DNA from: an uncultured Clostridia bacterium
GTDB taxonomy: Bacteria; Bacillota; Clostridia; Lachnospirales; CAG-274
Assembly (NCBI GenBank): GCA_949948985.1
Contig: CATLIG010000015.1
Span: 1 to 50,426, forward strand
Length of the DNA: 50,426 nt
Direction of reading: 5' to 3'
A model generated the notes under the pieces. The model saw nothing but the letters and a program-made list of their open reading frames with translations, was not told the origin of the DNA and did no database searches. The first letter of the stretch is position 1. Every line of letters begins with the position of its first letter. Shown one piece after another: positions 43,541-50,426 of the stretch. The translations under genes were made by a program, and so were the position numbers.

Positions 43541-44782
43541 ATGAATATAAGTCAAATTGGAGAAAAAGCTAAAAAGGCATCGTTGGATATGTCAAAAATA
43601 TCTTCAGCTCAAAAAAATGAGATTTTAAAATTATCGGCAGACGCTCTTATTAAAAATGCAGATTATATTCTCGAAGAAAATAAAAAAGATATTAAGGCGG
43701 CAGAGATTAATGGTATATCAAAGGTTATGCTGGAAAGGCTTACTTTGACGAAAAAAAGAATTGAGGATATGGCAGACGGTCTTTTACAGCTCACTAAGCT
43801 TGACGACCCTGTCGGTGAGATTAGTGATATGAAAACTCTACCGAATGGTTTAAGAATAGGGAAAAAAAGAGTTCCTATAGGTGTAATAGGGATGATTTAT
43901 GAGGCAAGACCAAATGTTACATCGGACGCATTTGGTCTTTGTTTTAAAGCTGGGAATTGTGTTATTTTAAGAGGAGGAAAAGAAGCCATAAATTCCAATA
44001 AGGCTATTATAAAAACCTTTAAAGATGCTTTCAGCGGTATTATTAATTCGGATATTGTTCAGCTTATTGAGGATACGAGCAGAGAATCTTCAGTTGCTAT
44101 GATGAAAATGAAAGACTATATTGATGTTCTCATTCCAAGAGGCGGAGCAGGTCTTATTAAAACTGTTGTTGAAAACAGTATTATTCCGGTTATTGAAACA
44201 GGAGTGGGAAATTGTCATATTTATGTTGATGAGACTGCCGTTATTGGCGATGCCGTAAATATTATTGTCAACGCTAAAGCTCAGCGTCCGAGTGTCTGTA
44301 ACGCTTGCGAAACTTTACTTGTACACAGAGATATAGCAAATAAGTATTTACCTTTAGCTGTTAAAGCTCTCCGTGAGGAAAATGTTGAAGTACGAGGGGA
44401 TGAAAAAGTGGCTCAAATTATTCCGGATATTATTTTAGCTACTGAAAATGATTGGGCAACGGAATATCTTGATTATATCTTAGCTGTAAAAGTGGTTGAT
44501 AATATTAATGACGCTATATCTCATATTCAAAAATATTCAACGGGTCATTCAGAAGCTATTGTTACACAGAATTATACTAACGCTGAAAGATTTATTGATG
44601 AAATTGATTCCGCTGCCGTATATGTAAATGCTTCAACCAGATTTACAGACGGAAATGAGTTTGGATTTGGGACAGAAATCGGTATAAGTACACAAAAACT
44701 TCACGCAAGAGGTCCTATGGGACTTAAAGCTATTACTACTACAAAATATATTATTTATGGTAATGGACAAATAAGAAAATAA
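43541..44782 (+). CDS. proA: Gamma-glutamyl phosphate reductase
   Basis: NADPH-dependent reduction of gamma-glutamyl phosphate to glutamate semialdehyde, second step of proline synthesis; 413 aa. Motifs: RIGKKRVPIGVIGMIYEARPNVTSD, GNCVILRGGKEA, LIPRGGAGLIK, ETGVGNCHIYVD, the catalytic cysteine in SVCNACETLLVH, and FGFGTEIGISTQKLHARGPMGL at the C-terminus. AGGAGGGG immediately upstream fixes ATG 43541. It is the last gene of the proB - cyclo-ligase - proA run. Confidence 0.97.
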   Translation: MNISQIGEKAKKASLDMSKISSAQKNEILKLSADALIKNADYILEENKKDIKAAEINGISKVMLERLTLTKKRIEDMADGLLQLTKLDDPVGEISDMKTLPNGLRIGKKRVPIGVIGMIYEARPNVTSDAFGLCFKAGNCVILRGGKEAINSNKAIIKTFKDAFSGIINSDIVQLIEDTSRESSVAMMKMKDYIDVLIPRGGAGLIKTVVENSIIPVIETGVGNCHIYVDETAVIGDAVNIIVNAKAQRPSVCNACETLLVHRDIANKYLPLAVKALREENVEVRGDEKVAQIIPDIILATENDWATEYLDYILAVKVVDNINDAISHIQKYSTGHSEAIVTQNYTNAERFIDEIDSAAVYVNASTRFTDGNEFGFGTEIGISTQKLHARGPMGLKAITTTKYIIYGNGQIRK

Positions 44783-44808
44783 TATGTATATAATATTCTT
44801 CTAAAAAT

Positions 44809-44914
44809 AAAAGCAATACCACAAAGTTTAAATCAAAAATAGTTTGTTAAAGGCATAAAAATAAATTATGTTTTTTTAGAATATTTTTGATATTACATCT
44901 GTGGTATTGCTTTT
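44809..44914 (+). terminator. Long-loop terminator-like inverted repeat between proA and spoIIID
   Basis: AAAAGCAATACCACA (44809-44823) is exactly complementary to TGTGGTATTGCTTTT (44900-44914), 15 bp, with a 76-base AT-rich loop and a following TTTTGTTCTTTTTT tract. It probably terminates proA transcripts. The large loop is unusual. Confidence 0.6.
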
Positions 44915-44924
44915 GTTCTTTTTT

Positions 44925-44953
44925 GAATATAATTTATGATATTCTCATATAGT
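44925..44953 (+). promoter_or_regulatory. Sigma-E-like promoter of spoIIID
   Basis: GAATATA (44925-44931), a 14-base spacer, and CATATAGT (44946-44953) fit the sigma-E consensus KMATATT-N14-CATACAHT with three changes. It is located 32 bases before the GTG start. Confidence 0.5.
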
Positions 44954-44984
44954 TTTAATAGCTATTTTTTAGGAGGGCAATTCG

Positions 44985-45233
44985 GTGAAAGCTTATATTG
45001 AAAAAAGAGCTGTTGAAATTGCTGAGTTCATTGTGAGAAGTAATGCGACTGTAAGAGAAACGGCAAAAAAGTTTGGGATAAGCAAATCTACTGTACACAA
45101 AGATATAACCGAACGTCTTTTAAAGATTGATACATCTCTTGCGAAAAAGGCAAGAAGGGTTCTCGAAGTTAATAAATCTGAAAGACATATAAGAGGCGGA
45201 ATGGCTACAAGGAAAAAATATCTTGGCAAATAA
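44985..45233 (+). CDS. spoIIID: Stage III sporulation transcriptional regulator SpoIIID
   Basis: 82-aa mother-cell DNA-binding regulator that works with sigma-E and prepares sigma-K expression. The helix-turn-helix at about residues 22-41 is TVRETAKKFGISKSTVHKDI, followed by the basic C-terminal helix with ERHIRGGMATRKKYLGK, almost textbook for the family. The start is GTG 44985, preceded by AGGAGGG. It is monocistronic, with a sigma-E-like promoter upstream and a terminator downstream. It is direct evidence that the organism forms endospores. Confidence 0.97.
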   Translation: MKAYIEKRAVEIAEFIVRSNATVRETAKKFGISKSTVHKDITERLLKIDTSLAKKARRVLEVNKSERHIRGGMATRKKYLGK

Positions 45234-45333
45234 ATTATGTTATTTATGAGATTGTTTTGCTATGATTAAGTATTTTAAACTATATCTGAAAACTTACAAT
45301 CAGAAAATTTTTAAAATAAAAAGTTATTATATG

Positions 45334-45388
45334 TAAAAATAAAACCTTGTCTGTAATAATTATATTATGAACGGGGTTTTATTTTTAT
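45334..45388 (+). terminator. Terminator of spoIIID
   Basis: AAAAATAAAACC and GGTTTTATTTTT (12-bp stem, inner ACCTTGT / AACGGGG partial pairing) with a T-run. It lies about 100 bases after the stop. Confidence 0.65.
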
Positions 45389-45390
45389 AA

Positions 45391-45526
45391 TAGACATGTT
45401 TAAAACTACCATGATAACGATTGAAAAAAGATTTTTTTGTCAATAGAAGAAGTTTGTTTTCGCAGGAATTTTTAAAGTATTTCAATAAAATTGGACAAGA
45501 TAGGCTGAAAAAGATTTGTCAAACGT
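45391..45526. repeat. Family B element truncated by a family A element
   Basis: Left end TAGACATGTTTAAAAC and interior ATTTTTTTGTCAATAGAAGAAG...AAAAAGATTTGTCAAACG follow the family B order. The expected GGTTATTAAACAGGTCTA end is missing, and a family A end begins at 45527. Confidence 0.6.
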
Positions 45527-45685
45527 TATAGTTAATCAATTCGAAAAAGAGCAAAAAAAGGCGAGCAGAAAATTATTTTTACAAGACGGCGGATATAGCA
45601 ACAGTCATATGCCAACTGACGACAACGCGGTAAAAAAGGATTTTCTGTTGCTGAACTTGTTCATTTTTCAAGTTGATTGACTATA
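45527..45685. repeat. Family A element (159 bp)
   Basis: Ends TATAGTTAATCAATTCGAAAA and TTTTTCAAGTTGATTGACTATA. The interior AAAAAGGCGAGCAGA, GACGACAACGCGGTAAAAAAGGATTTTCTGTTGCTGAACTTGTT is shared with the 77-bp and 136-bp copies. Confidence 0.75.
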
Positions 45686-45717
45686 AACGGATTGTACTAA
45701 TTGTAATGTCTTTATAT

Positions 45718-46887
45718 TTATATTGTTTTTCTGTTTTTACAGGCTTTAGAAATCAAATTATCAAGTTCATATAACCTTGACTCAATTTTTTCAATTATTG
45801 ATTTTTTTGGCTTTGTTTCAGGGTGTTTAGGCACAAAAACAGTACAGCAATCCTCATAAGGCTGTATTGATATTTCAAAAGTATCTATTTTTTTTGCTAA
45901 GTCAACTATTTCCTGCTTGTCAAATCCGCATAACGGTCGCAGTATGGTAAGTTCTTTTGCCGCTGAATTTATAGAGTTTATTGCCTGCATTGTTTGGCTT
46001 GCGACTTGTCCTATGCTGTCGCCGGTTACAAGGGCAAGAGAGTTAGTTTCAAGAGCAATTTTTTCAGCGGTTTTTATCATTGCTCTTTTAAGAAAAATTG
46101 TTATTTTTTCAGGAGGCACATTATTATATAAATAGTGCTGTACTTCTGTAAAAGGAACTATATAAAGATTAAATTTTCCTGTATATAATGAAAGTTTTTC
46201 GGCTAAATCAATAACTTTTTGTCTTGCGCGTTCGGAAGTATGAGGAGGACTGTCAAAATATACAGCGTCTATTTCAACACCTCTTTTTGCTGTCATAAAC
46301 GCCGCGACAGGGCTGTCTATGCCTCCTGACATTAAAACTGTTGCTTTTCCTGAAGTTCCCATAGGGAGTCCACCGAAACCTTTTATCAGAGATGAATAAA
46401 TATAGGCGCTGTTTCTAAGTTCAACCATTAATGTTATATCAGGATTATGCACGTCAACAGAAAGACCATCCATTCCATGAAGAATAAATCCTCCTACATC
46501 CGCTGAAATTTCTCTTGAGTCAAGAGGAAATTTTTTATCAGAGCGTTTTGTTTCTACTTTAAATGTAAGTGTTTTTCCACTGTAATTTTTTTTCATATAG
46601 CGAAGAGCGGAATTTCTTATATTTTCAATTGTTTTTTCTCTAAGCTCAATTCCAGGGCAAACTGCCACAACTCCAAGAATATTGACAATTTTGGGAATTA
46701 CCTCGTCATAATCAAAGTTTCCGGTTTCACATTTTACAAGAAGTCGTCCTTGTTCTTTATAGACTTTGTAATCGTCTAAATACTCAAGGTTTTTTATTAT
46801 TATTCGTATAAGTTGGTTTTCAACCAAATATCTGTTTTTTCCTCTCATGGCTATTTCGCCGTATTTTACAAGTAATATGTTTTCCAT
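45718..46887 (-). CDS. thiI: tRNA 4-thiouridine synthase ThiI
   Basis: Adenylates U8 of tRNA and inserts sulfur (also able to feed thiamine thiazole synthesis in some bacteria); 389 aa. An N-terminal ferredoxin-like segment (ILLVKYGEIAMRGKNR) and THUMP domain are followed by the PP-loop ATPase motif MSGGIDSPVAAFM. The C-terminal rhodanese domain of E. coli ThiI is absent, as in Firmicutes, where a dedicated cysteine desulfurase supplies sulfur; such a gene lies 35 bases upstream. AAGGAGG precedes ATG 46887. Longer in-frame starts run into the desulfurase gene without a ribosome binding site. Confidence 0.95.
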   Translation of the reverse strand: MENILLVKYGEIAMRGKNRYLVENQLIRIIIKNLEYLDDYKVYKEQGRLLVKCETGNFDYDEVIPKIVNILGVVAVCPGIELREKTIENIRNSALRYMKKNYSGKTLTFKVETKRSDKKFPLDSREISADVGGFILHGMDGLSVDVHNPDITLMVELRNSAYIYSSLIKGFGGLPMGTSGKATVLMSGGIDSPVAAFMTAKRGVEIDAVYFDSPPHTSERARQKVIDLAEKLSLYTGKFNLYIVPFTEVQHYLYNNVPPEKITIFLKRAMIKTAEKIALETNSLALVTGDSIGQVASQTMQAINSINSAAKELTILRPLCGFDKQEIVDLAKKIDTFEISIQPYEDCCTVFVPKHPETKPKKSIIEKIESRLYELDNLISKACKNRKTI

Positions 46888-46922
46888 AAAAACCTCCTTA
46901 ATTTTGACATAATCGGCATTTG

Positions 46923-48056
46923 TTACAATTGTCTGTACTGTCTTAGAAAGGGTACAATTTTTAAAAGAGCGGCAATACATTTTTCACTTTCTTCTATAGT
47001 ATTTTCATCTGAAAAACTGAAACGAACGGAGTTTTCTCCCATACCGCCTATAATATCCACTGTTCCTGTATGTTTTTTATGATTGCTTGTACAGGCTGAA
47101 CCTGTCGATACATAAATATTTTCGGATTCTAAAGAATGAAGCAGAACTTCTCCTTTTATATTTTGAAAGCTCATATTTAAAATATAAGCACTACTGTTTA
47201 TTTCATCTCCGTTGATATAAATATCGGGAAGTAAGTTTTTAATTTCTTTAAGCTTGTTTTTTACAGACAAAACTTTTTCATAGTTTTTTGATATATTTTT
47301 GTTCATATTTTCAGCAGCGACAGCAAAGCCGGCTATTCCGGGAACATTTTCCGTACCGGACCGAATACCGTTTTGCTGTTTACCGCCTATAAAAACAGGT
47401 TCGATACGAGTTCCTTTTTTTATGAACAGAGCTCCTGCTCCTTTTGGACCGTGAATTTTATGACTGCTTAACGTAATTAAATCAGCGTATTTTGAGTTTA
47501 TTGGATATTTGCAAAAAGATTGTACACAGTCTGTATGAAAATATGTTTTTTTATTTTTTGATTTTATAACTTCATATATTTTTTTTATATCGTTTATTGT
47601 ACCGATTTCATTGTTTATATGCATTACACTTACTAAAATAGTTTTATCCGTAATTTCATTTTCAAGCTGGGATATATCTATAACGCCTTTTTTATCCGTA
47701 TTGATATATGAAATGTTGTATCCGAAATTTTCAAGTTTTTTATAGACTTCTAAAACAGATGGATGTTCTGTTTTATTAACAATAAGGTGATTACTTGTTT
47801 TTTTATGAGCGGAAGCTATACCTAAAATAGCGAGATTATTTGCTTCTGTTCCTCCGGAAGTAAAAAATATTTCACTATCATTTGCTTTTATTATTTTTGC
47901 GATTATTTTTTTTGAGTCAATAATTTCTTTTTCGGCGGAAAAGCCAAAACTATGGAGAGAAGAGGGGTTTCCATACTCTTTATTCATTATATAAGTCATT
48001 TTTTCTATTACACTCTGTCCTACTTTAGTTGTTGAAGAGTTATCAAAATATATCAA
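46923..48056 (-). CDS. Cysteine desulfurase (NifS/IscS-like, ThiI partner)
   Basis: PLP enzyme that transfers cysteine sulfur as a persulfide; 377 aa. The N-terminus IYFDNSSTTKV, the substrate-site TSGGTEANNLAI, the PLP lysine K200 in LSSHKIHGPKGAGAL, RSGTENVPGIAGF and the active cysteine C322 in VSTGSACTSNHKK are all present. Group I NifS-like enzymes of this kind beside thiI (NifZ in Bacillus) serve tRNA thiolation. It starts with TTG 48056, which overlaps the rsmE stop as TTGA, with GGAGGG upstream. It is thus translationally coupled to rsmE and followed 35 bases on by thiI. Confidence 0.94.
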   Translation of the reverse strand: MIYFDNSSTTKVGQSVIEKMTYIMNKEYGNPSSLHSFGFSAEKEIIDSKKIIAKIIKANDSEIFFTSGGTEANNLAILGIASAHKKTSNHLIVNKTEHPSVLEVYKKLENFGYNISYINTDKKGVIDISQLENEITDKTILVSVMHINNEIGTINDIKKIYEVIKSKNKKTYFHTDCVQSFCKYPINSKYADLITLSSHKIHGPKGAGALFIKKGTRIEPVFIGGKQQNGIRSGTENVPGIAGFAVAAENMNKNISKNYEKVLSVKNKLKEIKNLLPDIYINGDEINSSAYILNMSFQNIKGEVLLHSLESENIYVSTGSACTSNHKKHTGTVDIIGGMGENSVRFSFSDENTIEESEKCIAALLKIVPFLRQYRQL

Positions 48057-48787
48057 TTTAAACCCTCCAGTTCATAAAGCAGAATTACGCTTGTCACAAG
48101 TCCTGCGGTTTCTGTACGCAGAATTCTCCGTCCAAGGCTTACAGCTGTAATATTGTTTTCTCTGCATAAATTTATTTCGCTTTTGGAAAAGCCCCCCTCA
48201 GGACCTATAAAAACACCTATTGATTTACCTCTGAATTTTGTTATAAATTCTTTTATACTTATATCACGTTCATTTTCATAAGGTATTATTGAACTGTCAA
48301 ACTGTTTTGAGTGTTTGACAGCTTCTTTGAAAGTTATAATTTTATCAATATGAGGAATTTTTCCTCTGCCGCATTGTTTTGCCGCTGCCTCGGCTATTTT
48401 ATTCCAGCGGCTGTTTTTCTTTTCAGCTTTTTCACCTATCTTTACAACTGTATTTTCTGTTATTACAGGAACAATTCTATCTACTCCTATTTCTATACAT
48501 TTTTGTATTACAAGTTCCATTTTGTCACCTTTGGGCAAACTTTGATATAATGTGATTTTAATTTCTGGTTCATTTTCATTTTCATATTTTTTTATAATCT
48601 CAGCAAGAACCTGTTTTTTATTTATACCTATAAGACGGCATAAATAGTCTGTTCCAAAACCATCGCATATTATTATTTCCTCATCAATTTTAGCCCGTAA
48701 AACAGTGGCTATATGTTTAGCGTCATCGCCTGTAATTTCTATATTTTTTTCGCCTATGCTATTTTTATCAACAAAAAATTTAGGCAT
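48053..48787 (-). CDS. rsmE: 16S rRNA (uracil1498-N3)-methyltransferase RsmE
   Basis: SPOUT-class methyltransferase acting on U1498 of 16S rRNA; 244 aa. An N-terminal PUA-like segment (MPKFFVDKNSIGEKNIEITGDDAKHIATVLR) precedes the knotted SAM-binding part with KMELVIQKCIEIGV, GVFIGPEGGFSKSEI and VSLGRRILRTETAGL. AGGAGTG before ATG 48787. It overlaps the desulfurase start by four bases. Upstream, prmA is separated by 179 bases holding a family D repeat. Confidence 0.95.
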   Translation of the reverse strand: MPKFFVDKNSIGEKNIEITGDDAKHIATVLRAKIDEEIIICDGFGTDYLCRLIGINKKQVLAEIIKKYENENEPEIKITLYQSLPKGDKMELVIQKCIEIGVDRIVPVITENTVVKIGEKAEKKNSRWNKIAEAAAKQCGRGKIPHIDKIITFKEAVKHSKQFDSSIIPYENERDISIKEFITKFRGKSIGVFIGPEGGFSKSEINLCRENNITAVSLGRRILRTETAGLVTSVILLYELEGLN

Positions 48788-48812
48788 AATATCACTCCTG
48801 TACTTTTGTATC

Positions 48813-48953
48813 TACAACAATTCAGGTATATATAGAAAAAATATTTTGTTCAAAATTTCAGCGAAAGGCATTTTACTTTTTAAACACCGAAAGCGATAAG
48901 AAATATTAAATAAAATAGTTTTTCTTTTATTCTTTTATTTTGGAATTGTTGTA
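48813..48953. repeat. Family D element with perfect 11-bp terminal repeats (141 bp)
   Basis: TACAACAATTC (48813-48823) and GAATTGTTGTA (48943-48953) are exact inverted repeats. The core TTCAGCGAAAGGCATTTTACTTTTTAAACACCGAAAGCG and AAATATTAAATAAAATAG recurs at four other loci in the window. It sits within the prmA - rsmE gap. Confidence 0.8.
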
Positions 48954-48966
48954 TGTCAAAATAATT

Positions 48967-49950
48967 TTACTTTTCGCCGCGATTTATTTTTGATATAACA
49001 CATACCCATTCTTCTTTATACTCTATATCTATAATATCAAAACCATTAGATATAAGAGATGTTTTTACATCATCTACCTTATCTTTTATTATTCCTGAAG
49101 AAATAAAAATTCCATCATTTTTAATCGCTTTTTTTACTATGGGAGTCATTACTATTATTATATCTGCTATTATATTAGCTGTTATTACATCATATTTTTT
49201 ATAGCCCATTTTATCTTGTATTTCTTTACTATCTATAATATTTCCTGACGTAACATAATATCTGTCTTTTCCTATCCCATTTAAAGCCGCGTTTTCATAA
49301 GCTGTTTTTACGGCATTCGAATCAATATCTATAGCGTTGGCATGTTTAGCTCCTAAAAGAAGAGCTACTATTGAGAGTATTCCGCTTCCGCATCCGAGGT
49401 CAAGAATTTCACTATCTGTTTTTACATATTTTTCAAGATTTATCATACAAAGCTGTGTTGTTTGATGCATTCCTGTGCCAAAAACGTGTCCCGGGTTTAT
49501 ATTAAATACGATTCTGTTTTCAGGATTTTTAATTTTTTCCCATTCGGGTTTTACCAAAAGTTTATTGCCGACATTAAAAGGTTTATAAAATTCTTTCCAT
49601 TTGTCAAGCCAGTCTTTGTCATTTGTATTTGTAAGCTCATAAGTAAGCTTTCCAAGATTCAGCCCTGTATCTGAATTTTTAAGACGTGCAAGTCCTTCTT
49701 TTATATTCATTAAAATATCCATACCATAAGGATTGTTGCTTACATAGACAATAAGTCTTGTATCTTCCCTTTCTTTATTTAAAAGATCTTCATCTACATA
49801 ATCCCAATATGTGGAGGAGGTGGTAATAAATTGTTTAAGCTCATCATCATCCTCAACCTGTATGCCTGTTATACCTGTTTCTAAAAGCATTGCCGTAAGA
49901 GGCTCTATGCCTTCAGAAGAAGTATATATTTTAACTTCAACCCATTCCAT
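48967..49950 (-). CDS. prmA: Ribosomal protein L11 methyltransferase
   Basis: Trimethylates ribosomal protein L11; 327 aa. The N-terminal L11-recognition domain begins MEWVEVKIYTSSEGIEPLTAMLLETGITGI. The linker WKEFYKPFNVGNKLLVKPEWE and NPGHVFGTGMHQTTQLCM lead into the SAM motif ILDLGCGSGILSIVALLLGA, then DIDSNAVKTAYENAALN and NIIADIII. GGAGG precedes ATG 49950. It heads the leftward run prmA - rsmE - nifS-like - thiI. The repeat at 48813-48953 lies inside this run. Confidence 0.96.
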   Translation of the reverse strand: MEWVEVKIYTSSEGIEPLTAMLLETGITGIQVEDDDELKQFITTSSTYWDYVDEDLLNKEREDTRLIVYVSNNPYGMDILMNIKEGLARLKNSDTGLNLGKLTYELTNTNDKDWLDKWKEFYKPFNVGNKLLVKPEWEKIKNPENRIVFNINPGHVFGTGMHQTTQLCMINLEKYVKTDSEILDLGCGSGILSIVALLLGAKHANAIDIDSNAVKTAYENAALNGIGKDRYYVTSGNIIDSKEIQDKMGYKKYDVITANIIADIIIVMTPIVKKAIKNDGIFISSGIIKDKVDDVKTSLISNGFDIIDIEYKEEWVCVISKINRGEK

Positions 49951-49987
49951 TTATATAACCTCCGATAATAAAAAATTAATCGCCTTT

Positions 49988-50126
49988 TATAACAATTTGC
50001 AAGACTGTTAATGTAAAACAATAAAATAATTCCATGATACATCAGATTTTCCTGAGTTTAATTGTTTAGCGGTAGTTTAAAAATGCTATTATCATAAACT
50101 TTCATTATTTTATTATTTTGATATAT
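49988..50126. repeat. Family C element (about 139 bp)
   Basis: Left TATAACAATTTGCAA...GTAAAACAATAAAATAAT; right ATTATTTTATTATTTTGATATA. An internal GTTTAATTGTTTAGCGGTAG suggests two superposed copies. Confidence 0.6.
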
Positions 50127-50296
50127 TAGACCTGTTTAATAACCTCCGTGGTGCCACTTGACATACCTTTTTCCACCATACTTTGTCTGATTTTTTTGAA
50201 ATACCGCTGTGTGCGAGTATTCCTGCAAAAATCAGGCTTCGTCTGGCGAAAAAATCTCTTGTCAATCGTCACCATTTAGGTTATTAAACAGGTCTA
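50127..50296. repeat. Intact family B element (170 bp, perfect 18-bp terminal repeats)
   Basis: TAGACCTGTTTAATAACC (50127-50144) and its exact complement (50279-50296). An inner inverted pair, GATTTTTTTGAAATACC...GTATT and CAAAAATCAGGC, also occurs at 24405-24444. No ORF of note; a reference copy for family B. Confidence 0.85.
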
Positions 50297-50352
50297 TTTT
50301 TTAAACTGTACCCTTTGTCAAGGACATTTTTAAAATTTAGATATAGGGAACA

Positions 50353-50426
50353 TTATTTCGACTCATTTATAACTTCACTCAAAGGATATACTCCCGTAGT
50401 TATATACAAGTAATATTCATTAGGTG
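50353..50426 (-). CDS. C-terminal fragment of an unidentified gene at the window edge
   Basis: On the minus strand a frame is open from the window edge to TAA (50355-50353), giving 23 residues that read like a folded-protein end (PNEYYLYITTGVYPLSEV then INESK). Too short to identify or to be sure it is coding. Confidence 0.35.
   Translation of the reverse strand, partial: PNEYYLYITTGVYPLSEVINESK

Larger units (their letters stand above)
45234..45717. other. 484-bp non-coding gap downstream of spoIIID
   Basis: Holds the spoIIID terminator (45334-45388) and a family B element (45391-45526) cut by a family A element (45527-45685). No gene. Confidence 0.65.
49951..50352. other. 402-bp non-coding gap with two adjoining repeats
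   Basis: Holds the prmA leader, a family C element (49988-50126) abutting an intact family B element (50127-50296), then about 55 bases downstream of a gene fragment ending at 50353. No complete gene. Confidence 0.6.

Noticed and set aside
10294-50296. CRISPR array
   Set aside because: The repeats are dispersed, variable in length and palindromic, without regular spacers or cas genes.
50298-50352. Terminator CCCTTTGTCAAGG near the right edge
   Set aside because: The dyad is short and imperfect and lacks a T-run, so it was not listed as a terminator.

Overview
The window is strongly AT-rich, densely coded DNA from a chromosome of an anaerobic, endospore-forming Clostridia-type bacterium (Bacillota). 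The evidence is spoIIID, a pyruvate formate-lyase with its radical SAM activase, a reverse-type rubrerythrin, a small manganese catalase like CotJC, AsnA, AGGAGG-type ribosome binding sites, frequent TTG/GTG starts and clostridial gene pairs such as nifS-thiI. Two very large secreted pectate-lyase-like proteins suggest a plant-polysaccharide (pectin) lifestyle. I cannot name the species. I saw no rRNA, tRNA, CRISPR array, prophage or complete transposase gene.

Layout. 1-5339 (+): tail of a B12-dependent methionine synthase activation-domain protein, then hemL, rsmF-like and ygiQ-like genes in a tight run. 5514-10271 (+): 1585-aa secreted pectate lyase. 10469-16384 (+): DUF4080 radical SAM protein, CtpE-like P-type ATPase and nth in one run; then a split TauE/SafE permease pair and a 56-aa protein. 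16549-23061 (-): lspA, aroB, a second pectate lyase (1022 aa) directly upstream of aroB, and a siroheme nitrite/sulfite reductase. 23791-26524: Nudix hydrolase, then a cytoplasmic subtilase with a coupled hypothetical protein, divergent from a Cys/Gly-rich hydrophobic peptide. 26743-29860 (+): pflB and pflA. 29942-33875 (-): GNAT acetyltransferase, rubrerythrin, asnA, Mn-catalase. 34368-36770 (+): aguA and aguB (agmatine to putrescine). 37237-39027 (+): chemoreceptor with an outward-facing CZB domain. 39117-40337 (-): L,D-transpeptidase. 40750-45233 (+): zinc-ribbon membrane protein, proB, 5-formyl-THF cyclo-ligase, proA, spoIIID. 45718-49950 (-): prmA, rsmE, nifS-like and thiI operon. A fragment of another gene enters from the right edge.

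The most distinctive feature is the intergenic DNA. At least three families of short, non-coding, terminal-inverted-repeat elements (MITE-like, about 60-210 bp) fill nearly every gap. Family A ends in TATAGTCAATCAACTTGAAAA. Family B ends in TAGACCTGTTTAATAACC. Family C/D ends in TATAGC(A/G)A.. or TACAACAATTC. Copies are nested or fused with one another, and two 136-bp family A copies in opposite orientation bracket aguB exactly.

Regulatory signals readable by eye include a rubrerythrin promoter whose -10 is covered by two abutting Fur/PerR-type boxes, a sigma-E-like promoter before spoIIID, several good sigma-A promoters with 17-bp spacers, and many intrinsic terminators. The best candidate for an undescribed system is the subtilase / coupled hypothetical protein / Cys-rich peptide cluster at 24.5-26.5 kb, which may be sporulation-controlled. 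All functional calls rest on motif recognition by eye, with no database search.
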